Of a stretch of DNA of 6,446 nucleotides, positions 1-5,334 are shown piece after piece (within the stretch, counting starts at the first letter, position 1; each line of letters opens with the position of its first letter). The notes under the pieces are model-generated. The model was not told the origin of the DNA. It made no database searches and was given only the letters and a program-made list of their open reading frames with translations. Made by a program: the position numbers and the translations under genes. The DNA is from Pseudomonadota bacterium (GTDB lineage: Bacteria > Pseudomonadota > Alphaproteobacteria > Kiloniellales > J153): the NCBI GenBank assembly GCA_022572105.1, contig JACZWN010000186.1, forward strand, positions 1 to 6,446, written 5' to 3'.

Positions 1-117
1 CGAGACGAACACCAGGTTGCCGCTCTTGACGTAGCCCACGTAGTTGGCGACCGGCGCGGCCGCTTCGGGCACCGTGATTCCCAGCGCGGCCAGCCGCGCC
101 TCGACCTCTCCGGCCAT
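1..117 (-). CDS. RidA/YjgF-family protein, N-terminal 39 residues (partial)
   Basis: The reading frame starts at the ATG at 117-115 and stays open to the left edge, giving 39 codons beginning MAGEVEARLAALGI. The stretch LGITVPEAAAPVANYVGYVK followed by SGNLVFVS is typical of the N-terminus of the RidA/YjgF/YER057c/UK114 family, specifically the 'YjgF-like' branch with LGI-PEAAAPVANY, not canonical RidA. Known members form trimers; canonical RidA hydrolyses reactive enamine/imine intermediates, but the role of this branch is less clear. A purine-rich ribosome binding site (GAGGGGGGGAG) lies just upstream of the ATG. The gene follows nrdJ on the same strand, separated by a strong terminator and its own candidate promoter, so it is probably an independent unit. 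The catalytic core is outside the window, so no active-site residues can be judged. Confidence 0.85.
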   Translation of the reverse strand, partial: MAGEVEARLAALGITVPEAAAPVANYVGYVKSGNLVFVS

Positions 118-163
118 GGCTCCCCCCCTCTCGAATGTGGATGCGTCGCAAAAAGTGGCGGCG

Positions 164-192
164 AGCATAACCGCGGGCAAAGCGGCGGGCAA
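164..192 (-). promoter_or_regulatory. Candidate sigma70-type promoter for the RidA-like gene
   Basis: On the minus strand, TTGCCC (plus 187-192) and TATGCT (plus 164-169) are separated by exactly 17 bp. Each hexamer matches four of six bases of the TTGACA/TATAAT consensus. The start codon lies about 46 nt downstream of the -10, leaving room for a short leader with a strong SD. It sits between the nrdJ terminator and the RidA-like start, which is where a promoter is expected. The hexamers are weak, and a second TTGCCC (175-180) shows that such matches are easy to find here. Confidence 0.35.
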
Positions 193-210
193 GGCGGCCC
201 GGGAATGCCG

Positions 211-247
211 GTCGAAAAGAACGGGGTGCCGCCGCCGCGGCACCCCG
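211..247 (-). terminator. Rho-independent terminator of nrdJ
   Basis: CGGGGTGCCGC (222-232) and GCGGCACCCCG (237-247) are perfect reverse complements, giving an 11-bp stem with a 4-nt loop (233-236). In the minus direction the stem is followed at once by TTCTTTTC (221-214). The plus-strand side has no T tract, so the signal is directional. It lies 69 nt past the nrdJ stop codon, as expected for ending that transcript. Confidence 0.85.
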
Positions 248-316
248 AAGGTCACAGGGAGAACTCAGACGTGAGTCGTCAGGTCGAATGCCGCCCGTAA
301 CGCGTCTTGCGTCACC

Positions 317-3300
317 TCACGAGCAGCCGCTGGTCGCGCCGCAGGTCGTGCATTTCAGGCACGTCCCGTTGCGCACCAGCGTGAAGTTGCCGCAGTCGTT
401 GCAGGAATCGCCCTCGTAGCCCCTCAGGCGCGCGTCGCGCACGAGGTGGAGGCCGACCCTCTCGGCGACCATGGCCTCGACGGCAACGGCTTCGGCGGAG
501 CCATTGTTGCCGACGATCTCTGGGACGGCGCTCGGGGCGGCCGCGGCGCCGGCTGTCGCCGCCGCGCCGTTGCCGGCGCCGCCGTTCAGGACCAGGAAGT
601 GACTGCGCACGTAGCCCGTGGAGGCGACGCGGCGCACGGTCTCGACCATGGTGTCGTGGTCTCGCCCGGGCAGATCGCCCTCGCTCGCACCCTTGCCCAT
701 GGAGTCGGGCAGCAGGTCGCCGGGCTCGGCGTGGGCCAGGTCGGTGCGGCCCAGGTAGGAGATCGCCAGCTCCCGGAAGATGTAATCGAGCAGGGAGGTC
801 GCCATCTTGATGGCCTCGTTGCCCTCGACGATGCCCGAGGGCTCGAAGCGGGTGAAGGTGAAGGCCTCGACGTACTCCTCGAGCGGCACGCCGTACTGCA
901 TGCCGATCGAGATCGCGATGGCGAAGTTGTTCATCAGGCTGCGGAAGGCGGCGCCTTCCTTGTGCATGTCGATGAAAATTTCGCCGAGCGAGCCGTCCAC
1001 GTACTCGCCCGTGCGCAGGTACACTTTATGCCCGCCGACGATGGCCTTCTGGGTGTAGCCCTTGCGCCGCTGGGGCAGGCGCCGGCGCTTGGTGATGATG
1101 CGCTCCACGACCCGCTCGGCGACGATCTCGGCGCGCTGGGCGGCGGGCGCCGCGACGATCCGCTCGACCACGGGCTCGTCCTCCTCGACGTCGTGCGCAT
1201 CGAGCAGGCCCGAGGACAGTGGCTGGGACAGCTTGGAGCCGTCGCGGTAGAGCGCGTTGGCCTTGAGGCCCAGGCGCCAGGACAGCATGTAGGCGTCCTT
1301 GCAGTCGTCGACGCTGGCCTCGTTGGGCATGTTGATGGTCTTGGAGATGGCGCCCGAGACGAAGGGCTGGGCCGCCGCCATCATGCGGATGTGGCTGTCC
1401 ATCGAAAGGCAGCGCTTGCCGCTGCGCCCGCAGCGGCTGGCGCAGTCGAACACGCCCAGGTGCTCGGCCTTCAGGCGCGGCGCGCCTTCCAGCATCATGG
1501 CCCCGCAGCAGTAGGTGTTGGCGGCCTCGATCTCGGCCTTCGTGAAGCCGAGCGCGGCCAGCATGTCGAAGGAGAGGTCGTCGAGCCGCGCCTCGTCGAG
1601 GCCCAGCACCTTGACGCAGAAGTCGCGGCCGAGCGTCCACTGGTTGAAGGCGAACTTGATGTCGAAGGCGCTGGCCAAGCCCGCCTCGAGCGCCTGCAGG
1701 GCGGACTTGGTGAAGCCCTTCTCCTCGAGCCGCGCGTGGCAGACGCCGGGCGCGTCCTCGAGCGTGCCGAGGCCGACCGCGTAGCGGATGATCTCCTCGA
1801 TCTCGGTCTCGCCGTAGCCGAGCGTGCGCAGGGCGTCGGGCACCGTGCGGTTGATGATCTTGAAGTAGCCGCCGCCGGCCAGCTTCTTGAACTTGACGAT
1901 GGCGAACTCCGGCTCGATGCCGGTGGTGTCGCAGTCCATGACCAGGCCGATGGTGCCCGTGGGCGCGATCACCGTGGTCTGGGCGTTGCGGTAGCCGTGC
2001 GCCTCGCCGAGCTCGAGCGCCCGGTCCCAGGCGCCCTTGGCCGCCTTGATCAGCACCCGCTCGGGGCAGGCCTCGGCGTCGAGCGGCACCGGCTTGATCG
2101 AGAGGCCCTCGTAGCCGGTCTCCTCGGCGTAGGCGGCGCGGCGGTGGTTGCGGATTACCCGGCCCATGGCCTGGGCGTTCTTGGCGTAGCCCGGGAAGGG
2201 GCCGAGCTCCTTGGCCATCTCGGCCGAGGTGGCGTAGGCGACCCCGGTCATGATCGCGGTCAACGCGCCGCAATAGGCCCGGCCCGCGTCGGAATCGTAG
2301 GACAGGCCGAACCCCATCAACAGCCCGCCGATGTTGGCGTGGCCGAGACCCAGGGTACGGAACTGATAGGAGAGCCGGGCGATCTCGCGCGAGGGGAACT
2401 GCGCCATCAGCACCGAGATCTCGAGCACCATGGTCCACAGGCGCACGGCGTGCTCGAAGGCCGCGACGTCGAAGCCGCCGTCGTCGCGGCGGAACGCCAT
2501 GAGGTTGAGCGAGGCCAGGTTGCAGGCGGTGTTGTCGAGGAACATGTACTCGGAACAGGGATTGGAGGCGTTGATCCGGCCCGATTCGGGGCAGGTGTGC
2601 CACTCGTTGATCGTGGTGTCGTACTGCATGCCCGGGTCGGCGCAGGACCAGGCGGCGAGGGCGATCTGCTCCCACAGGTCGCGCGCCGGAATGGTCTTGT
2701 GGACTTGGCCGTCGGTGCGCCGGGTCAGGTCCCAGTCGCCGTCGGTCAGCACCGCCTCGATGAAGCTGTTGGGCACCCGGACCGAGTTGTTGGAGTTCTG
2801 GCCGGAGACGGTGAGATAGGCATCCGAATCCCAGTCCGTGTCGTAGCTCGGGAACTCGATCGAGGTGAAGCCCTGGCGCGCCAGTTGCATGACCCGCTGG
2901 ATGTAGTTCTCCGGCACCTGGGCCCGGCGCGCGGCCGCGATCGCCTGCTTGAGCTTGGGGTTGCGCTTGGGATCGACGGCGGCGTCCTGGTTCTCGTCGC
3001 TGGTATCCCCTGGCCGGCCCTCCTTTGGCCGGTCCAGGTGACAGGCCTGCATGACCGCGTTCAGGTGCCGGTTGCACAGCTTCGAGCCGGTGACCAGGGC
3101 GGCGACCTTCTGCTCCTCGACCACCTTCCAGTTGACGTAGTCCTCGATGTCCGGGTGGTCGACGTCGACGCTGACCATCTTGGCCGCGCGCCGCGTGGTG
3201 CCGCCCGACTTGATGGCGCCGGCCGCGCGGTCGCCGATCTTGAGGAACGACATCAGCCCGGAGGACTTGCCGCCGCCCGAGAGCAGCTCGTCCTTGCCGC

Positions 3301-4027
3301 GCAGCTTGGAGAAGTTGGTGCCGGTGCCCGAGCCGTACTTGAACAGCCGGGCCTCGCGCATCCACAGGTCCATGATGCCGCCGTCGTTGACCAGGTCGTC
3401 CTGGACCGCCTGGATGAAGCAGGCGTGCGGCTGCGGCCGCTCGTAGGCCGAGGTGGAGCGACTGAGCTTGCCGGTCTCGAAATCGACGTAGTAATGGCCC
3501 TGGCTCGGCCCGTCGATGCCGTAGGCCCAGTGCAGGCCGGTGTTGAACCACTGCGGCGAGTTGGGCGCCGCCATCTGGCGCGCCAGCATGAAGCGCAGCT
3601 CGTCGTAAAACGCGCGCGCGTCCTCCTCGGAGTCGAAGTAGCCGCCCTTCCAGCCCCAGTAGGTCCAGGTCCCGGCCAGGCGGTCGAAGACCTGCTTGGC
3701 GCTCCGCTCGCCGCCCTGATGATCGCCGTGATGACCCGGGTCGCACGCGCGCTCCGGCTCGGCTTTCTCGGGGACCGAGCGCCACAGCCACGACGGCACG
3801 GCGTTCTCCTCGACCCGCTTCAGCTTGGCCGGCACGCCGCGCTTGCGGAAGTACTTCTGCGCCAGCACGTCGCAGGCGACCTGGCTCCAGCCGGTCGGCA
3901 CCTCGATGTCCTGCGCCTGGAACACCACCGAGCCGTCCGGGTTGCGGATCTCGCTCGAGGTGGTGCGGAATTCGATGGATTCGTAAGCGTGTTTCCCGGC
4001 TTCCGTAAAACGGCGTTCGACCCGCAT
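317..4027 (-). CDS. nrdJ: Adenosylcobalamin-dependent (class II) ribonucleotide reductase
   Basis: The enzyme reduces ribonucleotides to deoxyribonucleotides in the cytoplasm using coenzyme B12 as radical generator, with no need for oxygen or a separate radical subunit. Length 1236 aa is normal for alphaproteobacterial NrdJ. The N-terminal segment (1-85) lacks the V-KRDG signature of an ATP-cone, so activity-site allostery is not expected. In the barrel are NSPQWFNTG (156-164), C203 in PHACF, GSGTGTNFS (232-240), GGTTRRAAKM (275-284), NPCSE (489-493) and APTGTIG (688-694). By analogy with Thermotoga maritima NrdJ, C491 is the thiyl-radical cysteine, N489 and E493 its partners, and C203/C502 the reducing pair; the C491-C502 spacing of 11 fits. 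A linker (about 943-985) leads to a TSCPD-type domain (about 990-1095), then an Ala/Gly-rich linker (1149-1180) and a C-terminal zinc-ribbon tail with C1209, C1212, C1223, C1226, C1229 and C1235. The ATG at 4027 gives the family start MRVERRF. The SD (GAGGG) is unusually far, 12 nt upstream; a nearer AGGG is only 2 nt away. Confidence 0.97.
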   Translation of the reverse strand: MRVERRFTEAGKHAYESIEFRTTSSEIRNPDGSVVFQAQDIEVPTGWSQVACDVLAQKYFRKRGVPAKLKRVEENAVPSWLWRSVPEKAEPERACDPGHHGDHQGGERSAKQVFDRLAGTWTYWGWKGGYFDSEEDARAFYDELRFMLARQMAAPNSPQWFNTGLHWAYGIDGPSQGHYYVDFETGKLSRSTSAYERPQPHACFIQAVQDDLVNDGGIMDLWMREARLFKYGSGTGTNFSKLRGKDELLSGGGKSSGLMSFLKIGDRAAGAIKSGGTTRRAAKMVSVDVDHPDIEDYVNWKVVEEQKVAALVTGSKLCNRHLNAVMQACHLDRPKEGRPGDTSDENQDAAVDPKRNPKLKQAIAAARRAQVPENYIQRVMQLARQGFTSIEFPSYDTDWDSDAYLTVSGQNSNNSVRVPNSFIEAVLTDGDWDLTRRTDGQVHKTIPARDLWEQIALAAWSCADPGMQYDTTINEWHTCPESGRINASNPCSEYMFLDNTACNLASLNLMAFRRDDGGFDVAAFEHAVRLWTMVLEISVLMAQFPSREIARLSYQFRTLGLGHANIGGLLMGFGLSYDSDAGRAYCGALTAIMTGVAYATSAEMAKELGPFPGYAKNAQAMGRVIRNHRRAAYAEETGYEGLSIKPVPLDAEACPERVLIKAAKGAWDRALELGEAHGYRNAQTTVIAPTGTIGLVMDCDTTGIEPEFAIVKFKKLAGGGYFKIINRTVPDALRTLGYGETEIEEIIRYAVGLGTLEDAPGVCHARLEEKGFTKSALQALEAGLASAFDIKFAFNQWTLGRDFCVKVLGLDEARLDDLSFDMLAALGFTKAEIEAANTYCCGAMMLEGAPRLKAEHLGVFDCASRCGRSGKRCLSMDSHIRMMAAAQPFVSGAISKTINMPNEASVDDCKDAYMLSWRLGLKANALYRDGSKLSQPLSSGLLDAHDVEEDEPVVERIVAAPAAQRAEIVAERVVERIITKRRRLPQRRKGYTQKAIVGGHKVYLRTGEYVDGSLGEIFIDMHKEGAAFRSLMNNFAIAISIGMQYGVPLEEYVEAFTFTRFEPSGIVEGNEAIKMATSLLDYIFRELAISYLGRTDLAHAEPGDLLPDSMGKGASEGDLPGRDHDTMVETVRRVASTGYVRSHFLVLNGGAGNGAAATAGAAAAPSAVPEIVGNNGSAEAVAVEAMVAERVGLHLVRDARLRGYEGDSCNDCGNFTLVRNGTCLKCTTCGATSGCS

Positions 4028-4199
4028 AACCCTGCTGTTCCCTCTGCCTTGGCGTGTTGGCTTTATTGCCCGCGCTTTTTAAAGGCGTTTCGGGCGCCGA
4101 TTCGGATGTCCGGCCGTCTCGGTCGCCGCCCGCGCCCCGGTTGTCCTGCATCGCGCCCGAGCCACGCTATGGCGGCAAATCAGGCACATCTTGTAGCGA
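4028..4199 (-). other. Long 5' UTR of nrdJ
   Basis: If transcription starts near 4199, as the promoter suggests, the nrdJ leader is about 172 nt. It is GC-rich from 4080 to 4180, with short self-complementary stretches such as CCGAATCGG, then becomes A-rich near the gene (AATAAAG, about 4060). I looked for the conserved B12-box of cobalamin riboswitches and did not find it. No convincing leader peptide is visible; an ATG at 4151 simply opens a frame that runs into nrdJ out of phase. The leader holds the GAGGG ribosome binding site for nrdJ near its end. Confidence 0.45.
4181..4196 (-). promoter_or_regulatory. Second, weaker NrdR box (downstream of predicted +1)
   Basis: On the minus strand the 16-mer CTACAAGATGTGCCTG holds one good half-site, ACAAGAT, matching the NrdR box consensus as I recall it (acaCwAtATaTwGtgt), while the other half is poor (about 7 of 16 in total). 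Its centre is exactly 31 bp from the centre of the stronger box, leaving a 15-bp gap. NrdR boxes typically occur as pairs with this three-turn spacing. The spacing carries most of the weight here. Confidence 0.42.
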
Positions 4200-4205
4200 A
4201 CGATC

Positions 4206-4234
4206 ATCTAACCACAAGATATAGCCGATGTCAC
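4206..4234 (-). promoter_or_regulatory. Candidate sigma70-type promoter of nrdJ
   Basis: On the minus strand GTGACA (plus 4229-4234) matches five of six bases of the -35 consensus. It is 17 bp from TTAGAT (plus 4206-4211), a weak -10 with three of six. The predicted start is near 4199. It lies in an AT-richer island (about 4185-4260) inside otherwise GC-rich DNA. The spacer holds the main NrdR box, a layout suited to repression. Confidence 0.45.
4212..4227 (-). promoter_or_regulatory. NrdR box (main operator of nrdJ)
   Basis: The minus-strand 16-mer CGGCTATATCTTGTGG contains CTATATCTTGTG, which agrees with the NrdR consensus core CwAtATaTwGtg at 11 of 12 positions. NrdR is the nucleotide-sensing repressor of ribonucleotide reductase genes in most bacteria, so its site upstream of nrdJ is expected. 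It sits about 185 nt before the start codon, within the spacer of the proposed promoter, where bound repressor would block RNA polymerase. Confidence 0.65.
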
Positions 4235-4240
4235 CAGATA

Positions 4241-4258
4241 AACCGTTAAAAATCGGTT
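4241..4258. repeat. Short inverted repeat upstream of the nrdJ promoter
   Basis: AACCG (4241-4245) and CGGTT (4254-4258) are reverse complements around the AT-rich loop TTAAAAAT. The site lies just upstream of the proposed -35 of nrdJ, where an activator might bind or an A-tract could act as an UP-like element. The arms are only 5 bp, so chance is quite possible. Confidence 0.25.
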
Positions 4259-4277
4259 AACGCCCTAGATTTGCCGG

Positions 4278-4316
4278 AAAACCGGGCCGTCGCAGCCTCG
4301 TCCCGGCTCGGCCCGG
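4278..4316 (-). terminator. Possible terminator of the EamA transporter transcript
   Basis: In the minus direction CCGGGCC (plus 4310-4316) pairs with GGCCCGG (plus 4282-4288), followed directly by TTTT (4281-4278). Inside the 21-nt loop AGCC and GGCT can also pair. The T run is only four long and the structure has internal loops, so strength is uncertain. The left arm is built from the 10-bp repeats, which offer alternative pairing partners. It lies about 40-75 nt after the transporter stop and before the nrdJ promoter. Confidence 0.4.
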
Positions 4317-4340
4317 CTCGGCCCGGCGCGGCCCGACTCG
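4301..4340. repeat. Four tandem copies of a 10-bp GC repeat
   Basis: The plus strand reads TCCCGGCTCG, GCCCGGCTCG, GCCCGGCGCG and GCCCGACTCG in direct succession. Relative to GCCCGGCTCG, copies differ by one, zero, one and one base. The array begins 12 bp past the EamA stop codon, in non-coding DNA. It probably arose by replication slippage; it contributes arms to the possible terminator. Confidence 0.8.
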
Positions 4341-4352
4341 GGGGTCGAGCGC

Positions 4353-5270
4353 TCACGCCTTGGCGCGCGCCAGGCTGGCCAGGGTGAGGGCGGCGATGAC
4401 CAAGGCCACGCCGGCCATCTGCAGGGGCGTGAGGCGCTCGCCGAGCAGCACCGCGGCGGCGCAGATGACGACCACGGGCTCCAGGTTGAAGATCAGCGAG
4501 GTGCGCAACGAACCGGCACCCTGGAGCGCCAGGAACATGGTCAGGGTGCCCACGACGTAGAACAGGCTGACCCCGCCAAGGCCCGCCCAGCCGGGCGCCG
4601 ACTCGGGCAGTTGGATGCCGCCGGCGCCCGCCAGGAAGAGCGACGCGAGGCCGACGCCGGCCAGATTGACGTAGAGACTGACCCCGACCGCGTGGTACGC
4701 GCCCACGATCCGCGGCGAGACGATGAAGACGTAGGCGGCCGAGACCGCGGCCATCAGGGCGAGCGCGACGCCGCGCCCGTCGAGCACCGCTAAGGACGGC
4801 CCGAGGGCCAGCGCCAAGCCGGTAAACGCCAGCCCGAAAGCGGCGAACTGCCGAAACCCGAGGCGGGTGTTCTGGACGATCGGCACGACGGCCACGACCA
4901 TCAGCGGATAGGTGTAGAAAACCACGGTGGCGAGCGAGACCGGGATGAACAGGATCGAGGTCATGTAGCCCAAGGTGACGCCGAAGTTGCCGAGGGCGAG
5001 CCGGACCAGGCTGCCGTGCAGCGCGCCCGGCGGGCGGAAGCTCCACCCCAGGGTGCGCAGCACGGCGGCTATGACCGCCACCGCTATCAGGTACCTGAGC
5101 ACCATGACCGTGCCGGGATTGGCGCCGCCGTTGTAGGCCAGGCGCGCCAGCGTGATCGACAGCCCGTAGGAGGAGGCGCTGACGGCCGCCAGGAGCATGC
5201 CGAGCGCCGGGGAGGGGGCCGGTCCGGGACCGGACCCGCGCGCGCCGTGCCCCCTGACTCCGACCATCAC
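4353..5270 (-). CDS. EamA/DMT-superfamily inner-membrane transporter
   Basis: A 305-aa hydrophobic protein with about ten predicted membrane helices (roughly 23-45, 53-72, 86-105, 107-131, 139-160, 166-184, 194-216, 225-247, 254-277, 284-302). It fits two EamA repeats (about 24-158 and 167-300). Family signatures include YTYPLMVVAVVPI (119-131) in the first half and NLEPVVVICAAAVLLGERLT (262-281) in the second. Known members export or import metabolites such as amino acids, but the substrate cannot be told from sequence. The start could be GTG at 5270 or ATG at 5267; I favour the ATG because GGAG lies 7 nt before it. The N-terminal 22 residues are polar and Gly/Pro-rich before helix 1. The gene begins 64 bp after the DUF6352-like stop, with no obvious promoter between them, so the two are probably co-transcribed. 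Confidence 0.92.
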   Translation of the reverse strand: MMVGVRGHGARGSGPGPAPSPALGMLLAAVSASSYGLSITLARLAYNGGANPGTVMVLRYLIAVAVIAAVLRTLGWSFRPPGALHGSLVRLALGNFGVTLGYMTSILFIPVSLATVVFYTYPLMVVAVVPIVQNTRLGFRQFAAFGLAFTGLALALGPSLAVLDGRGVALALMAAVSAAYVFIVSPRIVGAYHAVGVSLYVNLAGVGLASLFLAGAGGIQLPESAPGWAGLGGVSLFYVVGTLTMFLALQGAGSLRTSLIFNLEPVVVICAAAVLLGERLTPLQMAGVALVIAALTLASLARAKA

Positions 5271-5305
5271 GTGACTCCAGCCATCACGTGACTCCAGCCA
5301 TCACG
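5255..5305 (-). repeat. Three tandem 17-bp repeats, each holding an SD and start codons
   Basis: The plus-strand unit TGACTCCAGCCATCACG occurs at 5272-5288 and 5289-5305 without change, and at 5255-5271 with two changed bases (CAG to CGA). Read on the minus strand each unit contains GTGATG followed by GGAG, so the GGAG of one unit sits 7 nt before the ATG of the next. The junctions form the 8-bp palindrome TCACGTGA at 5267-5274 and 5284-5291. The last unit encodes the first residues of the EamA transporter. Confidence 0.93.
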
Positions 5306-5320
5306 CGTCCCCGCGGTCAT
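5267..5320 (-). CDS. Possible 17-codon leader ORF coupled to the transporter
   Basis: An ATG at 5320 opens a 17-codon frame (MTAGTRDGWSHVMAGVT) whose TGA (5269-5267) overlaps the transporter ATG (5267-5265) by one base. This TGATG overlap is typical of translational coupling. Its own SD is poor (GGA in a GC-rich run). Within it the repeat units make two nested 6-codon ORFs (MMAGVT) starting GTG at 5304 and 5287, the first ending at TGA 5286-5284 over the next ATG. I infer a possible translational leader, not a functional peptide; chance from the repeat is the main alternative. Confidence 0.25.
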   Translation of the reverse strand: MTAGTRDGWSHVMAGVT

Positions 5321-5334
5321 CGCGGTCCGCGCCC

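Noticed and set aside
44..274. A 76-codon plus-strand frame over the RidA-like start and the intergenic region
   Set aside because: It runs antisense through the RidA-like coding start and through the terminator hairpin, with Ala/Ser/Arg/Gly-rich composition and no good ribosome binding site.
1026..4151. A 1041-codon open frame on the minus strand in another phase of nrdJ
   Set aside because: It overlaps nrdJ out of phase and encodes an Arg/Pro/Gly-rich sequence without family motifs, while the nrdJ frame holds all catalytic motifs.
4028..4200. Cobalamin riboswitch upstream of nrdJ
   Set aside because: It was plausible from the enzyme's cofactor, but no B12-box-like conserved core could be found by eye. 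A covariance search would settle this.
446..4249. A 1267-codon open frame on the plus strand, antisense to nrdJ
   Set aside because: It mirrors nrdJ over nearly its whole length. Its translation is a Gly/Ala/Val/Leu/Asp/His/Arg-rich sequence with no recognisable domain, the usual product of high-GC third positions of a real gene on the other strand.
4274..4285. CCGG-AAAA-CCGG hairpin as a terminator by itself
   Set aside because: A 4-bp stem is too short, and on the minus strand its T tract lies in the loop; it fits better as part of the larger structure at 4278-4316.
4246..5046. A 266-codon frame on the minus strand overlapping the EamA gene
   Set aside because: It is Arg/Pro-rich and lacks hydrophobic helices; the overlapping EamA frame is clearly the real gene.
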